Part shown: piece by piece, positions 35,742 through 45,415 of the stretch
Layout of the letters: each line of letters opens with the position of its first letter
Numbering within the stretch: position 1 is the first letter of the stretch
Virus record (IMG/VR): IMGVR_UViG_3300025694_000005
Location: 1 to 59,799 of that record
Origin: a virus
Strand: one strand, 5' to 3'
DNA: 59,799 nt
The notes under the pieces: generated by a model
Databases searched by the model: none
Seen by the model: only the letters and a program-made list of their open reading frames with translations
What the model was told of the DNA's origin: nothing
Translations under genes and position numbers: made by a program

Positions 35742-36694
35742 AAATACTATTCTCCGCCGATTGGCACATAAAATTAGGTCAGAAGAACGTACCCGTCAAT
35801 TGGGCACGTGCTCGCTATGACAGCTTCTTTCATCAGATTTATCTGTTGGAAGATGATGCCGACTTGCATATTATTGGCGGCGATATCTTTGATAGAGTTC
35901 CAACTATTGAAGAACTAGAATTATACTTCACTTTTGTAAAAGGTTGTCAGATTGAAACTCTCATTTATGACGGTAATCATGAGGCGACTAGAAAGAATAA
36001 AACATTCTTTACGGCGTTAAAAGAAGTAACCCATTCCTTAAATGATAAGGTTACTATTATTGACGAAGCATACGAAGATGAAAGAGGTTTTAGTATTCTT
36101 CCTTACTGTGATTTACACAAGAAGAATTCTATTGAGATGCTGAATAAGAACTTTCCGGTCTTTACTCATGTGAGGGGTGAAATACCCCCTCATGTTCAGC
36201 CGGAAGTAGACTTAGAAAGATTTGCAAGGTTTCCAAAAGTATTTGCGGGAGACTTGCATTCCCATTCTAATTGCCAGAAAAATATAGTATACCCAGGAAG
36301 TCCGATGACTACTAGCTTTCATAGATCGAAAGTAGAAACCGGAGTTCTAGTTATACTTGAAGACTGGGACTGGTATTGGGAGAAGATGGAACTTCCACAG
36401 CTTATTCGTAAAACAGTCAGTGACCCTGCTGAAATGACCACGGGGCTATATGACCATGTTATTTACGAACTAGAGGGAGATCTCGGAGACCTAGCAAAAG
36501 TAGGCTCCAGCGACCTTCTTGATAAGAAAGTTGTAAAACGAAGTTCTGAAGCGACACTTGTTTTGGATAAAGAGTTCTCCGTTGGAGAAGAGTTAGTAGA
36601 ATACTTAACTTACGTGCTAGAAATAGCTGAAGATAAAATACCCGAAATATTAGGACTATATAATGATTACGCTAAAAATATTGAAATGGAGTAA
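35738..36694 (+). CDS. SbcD/Mre11-like nuclease (gp47-like)
   Basis: 318 aa. Metallophosphoesterase motifs in order: FSADWHIKLG, GGDIFDR, YDGNHEA, and a late GDLHSHSN. With the neighbouring SbcC-like ATPase it forms a nuclease that processes DNA ends for recombination-dependent replication. It overlaps the sbcC-like gene by 32 nt. Confidence 0.9.
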   Translation: MKILFSADWHIKLGQKNVPVNWARARYDSFFHQIYLLEDDADLHIIGGDIFDRVPTIEELELYFTFVKGCQIETLIYDGNHEATRKNKTFFTALKEVTHSLNDKVTIIDEAYEDERGFSILPYCDLHKKNSIEMLNKNFPVFTHVRGEIPPHVQPEVDLERFARFPKVFAGDLHSHSNCQKNIVYPGSPMTTSFHRSKVETGVLVILEDWDWYWEKMELPQLIRKTVSDPAEMTTGLYDHVIYELEGDLGDLAKVGSSDLLDKKVVKRSSEATLVLDKEFSVGEELVEYLTYVLEIAEDKIPEILGLYNDYAKNIEME

Positions 36695-38459
36695 TTGTTT
36701 CTCTTATGGAGAAGGCAATGAACTCGATTTAGCTTCCACCAGACTTACCCAAATCTTGGGTTACAATGGCGCTGGAAAATCTTCTATTCCTCTCATTTTG
36801 GAAGAAGTTCTATTTAATAAAAACTCCAAAGGTATTAAGAAAGCTGATATTCCAAATAGAGAGTTGCAGAATGGATACTCTATTAGCCTTACGTTCAGTA
36901 AAGAAGCTGATGAGTATGAGATCGACCTTCAAAGAAAGTCTAACTTAAAAGTAAAGTTCATTAAGAATGGTGAAGATATTGGTAGTCATACGGCTACCAA
37001 TACTTATAAAACTATTCAAGAAGTGCTTGGCGTAGACTTTAAAACTTTTACACAAGTAGTATATCAACATCCTAACGCTAGTTTGAATTTTCTTACTGCT
37101 ACCGATGCGAACCGTAAAAAGTTCCTGATAGACTTGCTTGGTCTAGAAAAGTATGTAAATCTCTTTGAAGTTTTTAAAGAAGCTTCGCGAGGGGTTGAAC
37201 AAGAATATGCCCAGCTTGAAGGTCGTATTTCCACTGTTGAGAAATGGTTGGAAAATAATAAACTGACGGATACTACCCCACGAGAACTTGTAAATCTTCC
37301 GAAAATCTCAGATGAGGATGAGGAAGCATTGAGTTCTCTTATGGCTGAAATTAAAAATATTTCATCAACAAATCGTCAAATTTCTCAAAATAATCAATAT
37401 AAAAGTATGTTGAAAGAAATTAATATACAGGAAATTCAAGCAATTGAAGCTTCCGAGCATATTTCATACGATGAGTTGCAGTCACAGCTAGGCGCTATAG
37501 CGGGGTCTATCGGTTCAGGACAGAAAATCATCAAAAAGATGGAGAACTTGGAAAATGTATGCCCTACCTGTGAACAATCCGTTACAGAAGATTTTAAGAA
37601 AAAACACATCTCTGAAGAAGAAGAGAAAGTTAAAATCGAGCAAGACAAGCACACAAATATCCAGAAGAAAATTAAAGAGATTCAAGAGAACAATGAAAAC
37701 TTCGCACTAAAGTCAAAGAAACAGAAAGAGTGGGAGGAGTTATATCGCTCGGTTGATAGTACACTTCCTACTGTATTAGTTGACGAAGAAGTTCTCAAAG
37801 TTCGCATTACTAATATCCGGAATACTATTGCAACACAGAAAAATGAAATAGATGTATTGCAAAGAGAGAACGAAGCTCGTTCAGCTTATAACGCTAAAAT
37901 AGAAGTTATAACTGAACAAACGGCTGAGTTTGAAAAACAACTCGAAGAAGTAGTATCTCGGTATAATGTTCTAGGAATTAAGAAAGGTAATCTTGAAATA
38001 TTGAAAAAAGCTTTTAGTACAAACGGACTCATTGCATACAAGATCGAAAATCTTGTTAAAGAACTGGAAGAATTAACGAGCGAATATCTCGCAGAACTTT
38101 CAGACGGTCGTTTTACATTGAACTTTGCCGTGAATAACGATAAACTCAATGTAGAAATCACAGATAATGGAAACGTAGTAGATATTCTAGCACTTTCGAG
38201 TGGAGAATTGGCAAGAGTAAACACGGCTACTCTTCTTGCTATTCGCAAGTTGATGAGCAGTTTATCCTCTAGTCGTATTAATGTTCTATTTCTAGACGAA
38301 GTTATGACAGTACTGGATGAGGTAGGAAAAGAAAAGCTGGTAGAAGTTCTATTAGAGGAAGAGCTTAATACTTATTTAGTAAATCATGGGTGGTCTCATC
38401 CATTACTAGAGAAAGTAGAAGTAATTAAAAGCTCAAGTATAAGTAGGTTGGTAACATAA
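36663..38459 (+). CDS. SbcC/Rad50-like ATPase (gp46-like)
   Basis: 598 aa. Walker A GYNGAGKSS (about 35-43), two long coiled coils meeting at a zinc hook CPTC (about residue 300), ABC signature ALSSGELARV and Walker B NVLFLDEV near the C-terminus. Functions with the SbcD-like nuclease. Length fits gp46. Confidence 0.92.
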   Translation: MITLKILKWSNCFSYGEGNELDLASTRLTQILGYNGAGKSSIPLILEEVLFNKNSKGIKKADIPNRELQNGYSISLTFSKEADEYEIDLQRKSNLKVKFIKNGEDIGSHTATNTYKTIQEVLGVDFKTFTQVVYQHPNASLNFLTATDANRKKFLIDLLGLEKYVNLFEVFKEASRGVEQEYAQLEGRISTVEKWLENNKLTDTTPRELVNLPKISDEDEEALSSLMAEIKNISSTNRQISQNNQYKSMLKEINIQEIQAIEASEHISYDELQSQLGAIAGSIGSGQKIIKKMENLENVCPTCEQSVTEDFKKKHISEEEEKVKIEQDKHTNIQKKIKEIQENNENFALKSKKQKEWEELYRSVDSTLPTVLVDEEVLKVRITNIRNTIATQKNEIDVLQRENEARSAYNAKIEVITEQTAEFEKQLEEVVSRYNVLGIKKGNLEILKKAFSTNGLIAYKIENLVKELEELTSEYLAELSDGRFTLNFAVNNDKLNVEITDNGNVVDILALSSGELARVNTATLLAIRKLMSSLSSSRINVLFLDEVMTVLDEVGKEKLVEVLLEEELNTYLVNHGWSHPLLEKVEVIKSSSISRLVT

Positions 38460-38902
38460 TGGTAGATTCGAGAGCGAAAGGACAGCGAGGAGAGTATCTT
38501 GTAAGAGATATGCTTCGTGATGCCTCTGGCCTACAGTTTGAGAGAGTCCCCAGTTCGGGGGCTCTCGCTTATTTGAAAGGCGATTTATATATACCAGACG
38601 CTAATAATGCGTTTTGTATAGAAGTAAAGAATTATGAAAAATCCCCCCTAAGTGATAAGGTATTTACAAATAAAACTAATTACCTTTTATTGTGGTGGGA
38701 AAAGATAGTAAAACAAGCGGAACTTAAACTACAACAACCATTGTTATTCTTTAAGTACTCACGCTCAAAAGTATTCGTAGTAACTAGTATTAAACCGGAA
38801 AGTACAAAACATATGTATATTTCTTGGTTAGATTGCTATGTAATGTTAGCTGAAGAATGGCTAGAAAATGAAACTATGGAGTGGACTCGTGGCCAACTTT
38901 AA
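38459..38902 (+). CDS. PD-(D/E)XK nuclease, Holliday-junction-resolvase-like
   Basis: 147 aa. RAKGQRGEYLVRDML (Glu of the first helix), KGDLYIPDA (Asp) and FCIEVKNYEK (E-x-K) are the restriction-endonuclease-like nuclease residues in order as in archaeal-type resolvases. TAATG joins it to sbcC. Likely resolves branched DNA before packaging. Confidence 0.75.
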   Translation: MVDSRAKGQRGEYLVRDMLRDASGLQFERVPSSGALAYLKGDLYIPDANNAFCIEVKNYEKSPLSDKVFTNKTNYLLLWWEKIVKQAELKLQQPLLFFKYSRSKVFVVTSIKPESTKHMYISWLDCYVMLAEEWLENETMEWTRGQL

Positions 38903-38912
38903 AGAAAGAATA

Positions 38913-39740
38913 ATGGAACCAAATAAGAATGCTCTTATTGTTGACGGAATGAATTTAGCATTTCGTTGGAAGCATCAAGGAAAACTAGATTTTGAACTAG
39001 ACTATGTGCGAACAGTGGAAAGTCTAGCTCAATCATACGAATGTAGTAAGATTATTATTGCAGGCGACTGGGGAAGTAGCGCATATAGAAAGCATATAGA
39101 CCCACAGTATAAAGAAAACAGAAAGGAAAGATATAAAGATCAAACGGAGCAAGAGAAGGAAGACATTAAACTTTTCTTCGAAGAGTACGAAAGAACACTA
39201 GAAACTTTAAACGATAAGTTTTTGGTTCTTCGATACTTCCAAGTAGAAGCGGACGATTTAGCGTCTTATGTTGCAGTTCATAGAGAAAAGTTCGGTATCA
39301 ATGATATCTGGCTAATTTCTAGTGACCGAGATTGGGATTTATTAGTAAATGAAAATGTGTCTAGGTTCTCTACTGTAACTCGTAAAGAGACTACAGTATT
39401 TAACTGGGATGAGTTTTTCGACTTTCCTCAAGAAGATTATATCTCTTTTAAAGTCTTGACAGGAGATAAAGGAGATAATATTGATGGAGTTCCAGGGATT
39501 GGCCCTAAAAGAGCTACTGAACTTCTTCAACAGTATGGTACAGCATTTGATATTTATGATGCTTTACCGATAGATAGTAGGTATAAATATATTCAGTCTC
39601 TTAATGCGAGCAAGGATCTAATACTAAAAAATTATAGGATGATGGATTTGATAAGCTATTGTGCTGAAGCAATTGAACATCCTGGGCATAGTCTACTAGA
39701 AATAGACGAACGAGTAAAGGAATATATAAATGTTAATTGA
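38913..39740 (+). CDS. 5'-3' exonuclease / flap endonuclease (RNase H-like)
   Basis: 275 aa from ATG 38913; a GTG at 38889 could add 8 residues. LIVDGMNLAFRW, IIAGDWGSSAYRK, EADDLASYVA, SSDRDWDLLV and TGDKGDNIDGVPGIGPKRA (metal-binding Asp set and helix-3-turn) match the T4 RNase H/T5 exonuclease family. Removes RNA primers and flaps, replacing the missing domain of the polymerase. Confidence 0.9.
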   Translation: MEPNKNALIVDGMNLAFRWKHQGKLDFELDYVRTVESLAQSYECSKIIIAGDWGSSAYRKHIDPQYKENRKERYKDQTEQEKEDIKLFFEEYERTLETLNDKFLVLRYFQVEADDLASYVAVHREKFGINDIWLISSDRDWDLLVNENVSRFSTVTRKETTVFNWDEFFDFPQEDYISFKVLTGDKGDNIDGVPGIGPKRATELLQQYGTAFDIYDALPIDSRYKYIQSLNASKDLILKNYRMMDLISYCAEAIEHPGHSLLEIDERVKEYINVN

Positions 39741-41493
39741 TTATGGAAGAGATCGTCTTCTATCTAAGTTTGGTATTCAAACGCTAGAAGATAGATATTT
39801 TATTGAAGGTGAATCGTCGCCTCAAGACGCTTTCGCACGTGCGGCGAGAGCCTTTGCAGATGACGAAGCTCACGCACAGCGATTGTATGATTACGCAAGC
39901 AATCTGTGGTTTATGTTTTCTACTCCAATTCTTTCGAATGGAGGGACTACTCGTGGACTACCTATTTCTTGTTTTCTCAACTACGTTGAAGATAGCAGAG
40001 AAGGGCTAACAGGGCACTATACGGAGAATGCATTCTTGTCTTCCGTAGGTGGTGGCGTGGGCGGAAGCTGGAGCAGCATTCGCTCTGTAGGTTCACGCAC
40101 AAGTAACGGAAGCGAAAGCACCGGCGTTATCCCTTTTATGAAAGTGGTTGACGCAGAGATGCTGGCTTTCTCACAAGGAGTAACTAGGAGAGGTTCATAT
40201 GCAGCTTATTTACACATTTCTCATCCCGAGATTGAGGAGTTTCTCGATGTACGCAAGCCTACTGGCGGCGATATCAATAGAAAGTCTACCAATCTTCATC
40301 ATGCTGTGGTCATTCCTGATAGCTTTATGAAGCTAATCGCGCAAGCGACACAAGAGCCCGGATTTGATGATAGCTGGGATTTGGTTGACCCTCATAGTGG
40401 GGAAGTAACGAATACTGTTGCTGCAAAAGCACTCTGGGTGAAGCTCATTCAGAACCGTGTAGAAACTGGCGAACCTTACATTATGTTTGAAGACGCAGTA
40501 AATAATGACTTGCCCGAGTTTCAAAGAAACTTAGGCTTGCGTGTTCACCACTCTAACCTGTGTTCAGAGATTACTCTGCCTACAAACGAAGAAAGAACGG
40601 CAGTATGTTGTCTTTCTAGTGTGAATTTGGAAGAGTATGAAAGCTGGAAGAATATTCCCGAGTTCATTCCCGACTTAGTTCGTATGCTAGATAATGTACT
40701 AGAATTCTTCATTCAGCACGCACCTTCTTCTCTTGAAAAAGCGAAGTTTAGTGCAATGAGAGAGCGTTCAATTGGTCTTGGAGCGATGGGTTTTCATGCC
40801 TATCTTCAGCGACACAATATTGCTTTTGAAAGTGCGATGGCAAAGAGTGCTAATATGAGAATGTTTTCTCAAATCAAGACGGAAGCTGTAGCGGCTACAG
40901 AACAGCTTGCAAAGGAAAGGGGCCCTTGCCCCGATGATGCAAGCGGTCGAGTGCGTAACGCTCATCTTCTTGCTATCGCCCCAAATGCTAGTAGTAGTAT
41001 TATTTGTGGAAACACGAGTCCGAGCATCGAGCCTTATCGTGCGAATGCTTTCACTCAGAAAACAAAGTCTGGTACAAGTCTTCTGAAAAACGAATACTTG
41101 GAGCATGTTCTTGACGAGCTAGGAATGGATACAGACGAAGTGTGGAAAGATATTATGACACATGGAGGCAGCGTTCAGCATCTTGACTTTCTCGATACTT
41201 GGACGAAAGATGTATTCAAAACAGCCGTTGAACTTGACCAGCGCTGGGTTGTAGAGTTTGCAGCAGACCGACAGCAGCATATTTGCCAGTCACAATCTGT
41301 AAACTTATTCTTTCCCGCAGATGTAAGTAAGCAGGAACTACACAATGTTCATATGCTTGCTTGGCGACGTGGTATGAAAACATTGTACTATGCAAGAAGT
41401 GAAGCATACAAACGTGCAGAAGTTGTGTCTGACGAGAAACTAAGAGATTTTATATTTGACGACGAAGATTCGTGTCTAGCTTGTGAGGGGTAG
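39730..41493 (+). CDS. nrdA: Ribonucleoside-diphosphate reductase, alpha subunit
   Basis: 587 aa. Catalytic features: SCFLNYVEDS (redox Cys region), HHSNLCSEI (active-site Cys with Asn/Glu), LAIAPNASSSIICGNTSPSI and a C-terminal CLAC redox pair. The ATP-cone regulatory domain is missing, so the overall control by dATP is probably lost. Converts ribonucleotides to deoxyribonucleotides with NrdB. Overlaps the exonuclease by 11 nt. Confidence 0.93.
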   Translation: MLIDYGRDRLLSKFGIQTLEDRYFIEGESSPQDAFARAARAFADDEAHAQRLYDYASNLWFMFSTPILSNGGTTRGLPISCFLNYVEDSREGLTGHYTENAFLSSVGGGVGGSWSSIRSVGSRTSNGSESTGVIPFMKVVDAEMLAFSQGVTRRGSYAAYLHISHPEIEEFLDVRKPTGGDINRKSTNLHHAVVIPDSFMKLIAQATQEPGFDDSWDLVDPHSGEVTNTVAAKALWVKLIQNRVETGEPYIMFEDAVNNDLPEFQRNLGLRVHHSNLCSEITLPTNEERTAVCCLSSVNLEEYESWKNIPEFIPDLVRMLDNVLEFFIQHAPSSLEKAKFSAMRERSIGLGAMGFHAYLQRHNIAFESAMAKSANMRMFSQIKTEAVAATEQLAKERGPCPDDASGRVRNAHLLAIAPNASSSIICGNTSPSIEPYRANAFTQKTKSGTSLLKNEYLEHVLDELGMDTDEVWKDIMTHGGSVQHLDFLDTWTKDVFKTAVELDQRWVVEFAADRQQHICQSQSVNLFFPADVSKQELHNVHMLAWRRGMKTLYYARSEAYKRAEVVSDEKLRDFIFDDEDSCLACEG

Positions 41494-41496
41494 TTT

Positions 41497-42450
41497 ATGG
41501 TTACAGATGAAAGAAATTATTACAAACCGTTTCAGTATAACTGGGCGTATGAAGCGTATAAGACGCAACAGCATCTTCATTGGATGCCAGAAGAAGTCCC
41601 GATGGCAGACGACCTTAAAGATTATCGTTCTTTGGATGATAGTAGTAAGCGTTTGCTTGGACATATCTTTCGTTTTTTCACGCAAAGTGATGTAGACGTT
41701 TGCTGTGGATATGCGAAGCATTATCTGCCTACGTTTAAAGCTCCTGAAGTACGAATGATGTTGTCTGCATTTGCAGCAATGGAAGCCGTTCATCAGGACG
41801 CATATTCTACTCTTCTAGAAACTCTTGGGTTTCCTGAAGAAGAGTATCAAATGTTTATGGAAGTCCAAGAGATGTCCGATAAACATGAATACTTGACTAA
41901 CTTTAATATGAACACTAAAAAAGATATTGCTAAAACACTAGCAGTATACAGTGGCTTTACGGAAGGAGTACAATTGTTTAGTAGTTTTGCTATTCTATTG
42001 AACTTTCCGCGTCACAATCTTATGAAGAATATGGGCCAGATTGTTACTTGGTCAATTCGAGATGAGAGCTTACACGTTGAAGGAATGTCAAAACTTTTCA
42101 GAACTTATATTCAAGAGAACCCTGAAATATGGAACGATGAATTAAAGTATGAAATTTACTGTGCCGCCGAGAGAGTGGTAGAGTTAGAGGACGCATTTAT
42201 TGATGTTGCTTTTGGAAGTGCTGAAGTGAAAGACTTAAAGGCTCCCGAAGTAAAAGCATACATTCGGTATATTGCCGACAAAAGACTTATGGGTCTAGGA
42301 ATGAAGAAGATTTTCAATTCTGAAAGTAATCCACTTCCTTGGTTAGACTATATGATAAACGCAGTAGAACATACGAACTTTTTCGAAAATCGTTCTACAG
42401 AATACGCTAGAGCCAGTACTACTGGTAACTGGCAAGACATTTTTAAATAG
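41497..42450 (+). CDS. nrdB: Ribonucleoside-diphosphate reductase, beta subunit
   Basis: 317 aa. Asp65, Glu96, His99 and Tyr103 match E. coli Asp84, Glu115, His118 and radical-bearing Tyr122 with the same spacing, so it is a class Ia protein with a diiron-tyrosyl radical. Needs iron, which links to the phage Fe-S genes. Starts 3 nt after nrdA. Confidence 0.93.
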   Translation: MVTDERNYYKPFQYNWAYEAYKTQQHLHWMPEEVPMADDLKDYRSLDDSSKRLLGHIFRFFTQSDVDVCCGYAKHYLPTFKAPEVRMMLSAFAAMEAVHQDAYSTLLETLGFPEEEYQMFMEVQEMSDKHEYLTNFNMNTKKDIAKTLAVYSGFTEGVQLFSSFAILLNFPRHNLMKNMGQIVTWSIRDESLHVEGMSKLFRTYIQENPEIWNDELKYEIYCAAERVVELEDAFIDVAFGSAEVKDLKAPEVKAYIRYIADKRLMGLGMKKIFNSESNPLPWLDYMINAVEHTNFFENRSTEYARASTTGNWQDIFK

Positions 42451-42458
42451 GAAATATA

Positions 42459-42680
42459 ATGACTGATATTCAAGAAAAACCCACTCTGGTATTTAATGAA
42501 CAGACTTACGTTATTGAAGATTTATCAGATAATGCAAAATATTTGGTAGGACAAATTCAGGACTTAATGCAGCAGAAAACAGCTACTCAAGCACGACTTG
42601 ATCAAGTTGAAGTTGCTCGCAGAGGTTTCGAAGGACTACTTCAGACAGAACTAGAAAAAACTCCAGAAGTGGGAGAGTAA
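42459..42680 (+). CDS. Small coiled-coil phage protein (DUF6447-like)
   Basis: 73 aa. TLVFNEQTYVIEDLSDNAKY then a charged coiled coil (VGQIQDLMQQKTATQARLDQ...). Small phage protein I associate with DUF6447 from memory. Last gene of the rightward block; followed at once by a terminator. Confidence 0.6.
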   Translation: MTDIQEKPTLVFNEQTYVIEDLSDNAKYLVGQIQDLMQQKTATQARLDQVEVARRGFEGLLQTELEKTPEVGE

Positions 42681-42681
42681 T

Positions 42682-42707
42682 AAAAAGGGGCTATATGCCC
42701 CTTTTTT
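42682..42707. terminator. Two-way terminator between converging blocks
   Basis: AAAAAGGGGC (42682-42691) pairs perfectly with GCCCCTTTTT (42697-42706) around a 5-nt loop. Runs of A and T flank it, so it works in both directions. It ends the replication block and the tail block. Confidence 0.95.
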
Positions 42708-43026
42708 ATGACCCCCAGGGAAATACTTCGTGAGTGGTATAATTAGGGAAAAGTCTATCATTAGCTTGTTGCATGGCTACAGCCTTTGTACTAGCCAGCT
42801 CTTCGTCAGATATCCAGCCCCAAACAGTTTCTTCTGTAAGCTCCTCCCAAAGAATATAGTTATCTGTATTATCAGTGTTTAGTTCCGCTGTAAATGCGCT
42901 ACTAACTTTTTTTCCTTCGTGCTCAAAGTTATAAACATATTGAACCGCATACGCAAAGTTATCTGGGTATGTCTCATGGTTAGTATATGTTAAAATATGT
43001 AAAATTTTTGTTTCTGTCGGTTCCAT
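42706..43026 (-). CDS. Tail-associated protein, DUF7936-like
   Basis: 106 aa. YAVQYVYNFEHEGKKVSSAF and WEELTEETVWGWISDEE, then a helical end (AVAMQQANDRLF). Resembles small phage proteins near tail fibre genes (DUF7936-like, from memory). Could be a fibre chaperone or attachment protein. Its stop overlaps the terminator. Confidence 0.55.
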   Translation of the reverse strand: MEPTETKILHILTYTNHETYPDNFAYAVQYVYNFEHEGKKVSSAFTAELNTDNTDNYILWEELTEETVWGWISDEELASTKAVAMQQANDRLFPNYTTHEVFPWGS

Positions 43027-43038
43027 AAAATTATCCTA

Positions 43039-43857
43039 TTAAACAAACCCGTAATAAATACCAATTTCTCGATAAATATCTGGTTGACTTGTTGCAGTTT
43101 CTCTAGTCCTAAAAATTAAGGGTGAAGATGCACTCGTATTTGAAATTACAGCTTCTTCCATTAAAATTCTAAAAGAGAGTTGAAAATTTCTTCCTCCGAA
43201 TACACTATCCATAGGATTAGTCATGAGGGAGTTCAAAAGGTTTCTTTCAACATTATCATTGTAAAAACGTATATTGCCAACACTCCAGTAGTTGGTAAAA
43301 TTCGCTCCAGAGCCCCCATTAGTATTAAATCTGTTCAAGGTCCTTGGATTGACTAAAGATCCATTAATCCAGCCCGAGCCAGGAGGTTGGACTGACATTG
43401 TAATCTTCCCGCCTGTATACGCACTTTTATACTGAATAGTAAATATTGCAAATCTACCCTGGAGGACACTTAGATTGCTTGGACCTAAGTTATTTCCATC
43501 ATAACCATACCCCAGGGTAGGAATAGTACCTCCAGTAGCCGAACTAGAAACTGTAGCAGTAACAAAACCAAAATCACTTAGTAACTCAACAGCCATATCT
43601 CCATTACTAAAAGTTGTTATAAATCGATTACTAAAAGAATCTTCATCGTAGCCATACCGTGTTTTACTATAAAAATCACTCATACTAAGATTAGTATCTT
43701 GAGGCATTCCAGGAGTAGAGTCACTGTCTAATGGATGTCCTATCCACCATCTCATACTTACATTACTTTGAGTCTTAACTCCTTCATAAACCGGACCATT
43801 CATCTCGGTAAAAATTTCACTAAAAGATAACGAAGACCCTGAAGCTTTTATTGTCAT
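43039..43857 (-). CDS. Tail fibre/receptor-binding protein
   Basis: 272 aa. Opens with TIKASGSSLSFSEIFTEMNG and PQDTNLSMSDFYSKT, a repeatable opening of phage distal tail proteins, then a long Ser/Gly/Asn-rich beta region. Overlaps the collagen-like gene by 4 nt. Probably a fibre tip or adhesion protein. Confidence 0.6.
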   Translation of the reverse strand: MTIKASGSSLSFSEIFTEMNGPVYEGVKTQSNVSMRWWIGHPLDSDSTPGMPQDTNLSMSDFYSKTRYGYDEDSFSNRFITTFSNGDMAVELLSDFGFVTATVSSSATGGTIPTLGYGYDGNNLGPSNLSVLQGRFAIFTIQYKSAYTGGKITMSVQPPGSGWINGSLVNPRTLNRFNTNGGSGANFTNYWSVGNIRFYNDNVERNLLNSLMTNPMDSVFGGRNFQLSFRILMEEAVISNTSASSPLIFRTRETATSQPDIYREIGIYYGFV

Positions 43858-45326
43858 TGTTTTTTCTCCACAATCTCATTCAAGTCTTTGATCGCTTCAA
43901 TAAGTAGAGCACTAATTCTGTCATATTTAACGGCTAAAGTTCCATCAGGTCTCTCTACCACTAGTTCGGGCAAAACTTTTTTAAGTTCTTGTGCTATAAC
44001 CCCTACATCTTTTTTCCTCATAAAATAAGGATCTTCTCCCCCATGCTCAACCATGTACTCATCCGTCCAATCAAACGTTATTCCAGAGAGTGATTTTACT
44101 TTTTCTATGCTGTTGGTTATAGGAAGGATATTTTCTTTAAATCTTGAGTCTGAAGAGTAGAAAGCAGTAATATCCCCTGTTGCTCTAATAGACCCAGCTC
44201 CTCCGGTCGCGATGACCCCAACACCCAAAGAATTAACTTGTGCGTTAGAATTAGTTGAAAAGCCTCCTGTAGCTCCTTGAGCACCTTGAGCACCTTGAGC
44301 ACCTTGAGGTCCAGCACCACCTCCAGCACCTTGAGTACCTTGAGCACCTTTAGTACCTGTAGCACCTTGAGTACCTTGAGCACCTTGAGTACCTTGAGCA
44401 CCTTGAGTACCTTGAGCACCTTTAGTACCTGTAGCACCTTTAGAACCTTGAGTACCTTGAGCACCTTTAGAACCTGTAGCACCTTTAGAACCTGTAGCAC
44501 CTTTAGAACCTGTAGCACCTTTAGAACCTGTAGCACCTTTAGAACCTGTAGCACCTTGAGAACCTGTAGCACCTTTAGAACCTGTAGCACCTTTAGAACC
44601 TGTAGCACCTTTAGAACCTGTAGCACCTTTAGAACCTGTAGCACCTTGAGAACCTGTAGCACCTTGAGAACCTGTAGCACCTTTAGAACCTGTAGCACCT
44701 TTAGAACCTGTAGCACCTTTAGAACCTGTAGCACCTTGAGTACCTTGAGCACCTCCAGCACCTTGAGCACCTTTAGAACCTGTAGCACCTTGAGCACCTT
44801 TAGCACCTTGAGTACCTTGAGCACCTTGAGGACCTGGTTGAGAAGCTGCATAGGCTTCTGTAGCTAGAGCACTCCCCGCAACTTCTAGCTTACCTGACCC
44901 TATACTTAAAGTAGTACCGCCCATAACTAAACTAGTACCGCTTAAATATAAGTCTCTGAACTGAAAGGTAGGGCTACCTAGGTCAAAACCAGTGGTTCCG
45001 TCTGAGTTTACGTTCGGAATAATACTAGCCCCTACATTAATAGAACCACCGAACTCTGCTATTCGAACCTCGCCACCGGCATCCACTTCAATGCTAGGTA
45101 TTCCAGATCCATCCGCAACAGAGAAGATTGTTCCTGTTAAATCATTTGAAATTGAAAAGAGCTGACCTGCGCTGCCTTCGAAACTTAAAGTAGACGTTGT
45201 ACCATCGTCGACTGTGGATAACGTAATAGGATCGCCACTCGTTGCCCCGCTTGAGAATACTATCTTAGGGTCGGCAGCAGCGCTCGTATTTGGGGTAATA
45301 AGTATGTCTTTATCTGAATCTGCCAT
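43854..45326 (-). CDS. Collagen-like tail fibre with S74 chaperone domain
   Basis: 490 aa. An N-terminal beta-rich head domain, about 180 residues of Gly-X-Y collagen repeats (mostly GATGSK, GAQGTQ units), a short beta segment, and a C-terminal peptidase S74 domain beginning DSRFKENI with the Ser/Lys pair of the self-cleaving chaperone. The S74 domain helps trimer folding and is then released. First gene after the promoter at 45368-45396. Confidence 0.9.
   Translation of the reverse strand: MADSDKDILITPNTSAAADPKIVFSSGATSGDPITLSTVDDGTTSTLSFEGSAGQLFSISNDLTGTIFSVADGSGIPSIEVDAGGEVRIAEFGGSINVGASIIPNVNSDGTTGFDLGSPTFQFRDLYLSGTSLVMGGTTLSIGSGKLEVAGSALATEAYAASQPGPQGAQGTQGAKGAQGATGSKGAQGAGGAQGTQGATGSKGATGSKGATGSKGATGSQGATGSQGATGSKGATGSKGATGSKGATGSKGATGSQGATGSKGATGSKGATGSKGATGSKGATGSKGAQGTQGSKGATGTKGAQGTQGAQGTQGAQGTQGATGTKGAQGTQGAGGGAGPQGAQGAQGAQGATGGFSTNSNAQVNSLGVGVIATGGAGSIRATGDITAFYSSDSRFKENILPITNSIEKVKSLSGITFDWTDEYMVEHGGEDPYFMRKKDVGVIAQELKKVLPELVVERPDGTLAVKYDRISALLIEAIKDLNEIVEKKQ
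44270..44840 (-). repeat. Tandem DNA repeat coding for collagen Gly-X-Y
   Basis: Many copies of an 18-nt unit close to GCTACAGGTTCTAAAGGT (minus strand), mixed with 9-nt ACTCAAGGT-type units. This tract can expand or contract by slippage and is a hot spot for length change. It also makes long false reading frames in the other frames. Confidence 0.95.
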
Positions 45327-45367
45327 TATTTTTCTCTGGTGCTAGGAAACAAGTTTCCAAAGATTGT

Positions 45368-45396
45368 ATTATAAATTAAAAAGACCAAACTGTCAA
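45368..45396 (-). promoter_or_regulatory. Consensus sigma70 promoter
   Basis: Minus strand TTGACA (45396-45391), 17-nt spacer, TATAAT (45373-45368), A/T-rich around. It gives the collagen-like fibre and the distal tail genes an extra promoter inside the tail block. Confidence 0.8.
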
Positions 45397-45415
45397 GAGT
45401 TAAATTTTTCATGTT

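Noticed and set aside
36766-38248. Several antisense and alternative frames within the sbcC-like gene
   Set aside because: Shadows of the coiled-coil coding sequence; no start signals or domain features.
44270-44840. Regular repeat that could look like a CRISPR array
   Set aside because: There are no unique spacers; the repeat is continuous and codes for collagen-like protein.
44117-44867. Long frames on both strands in the collagen tract (VLKVLKVLQ... and STLSTLSTFRT...)
   Set aside because: They are shadows of the 9- and 18-nt tandem repeat; the Gly-X-Y frame is the real one.
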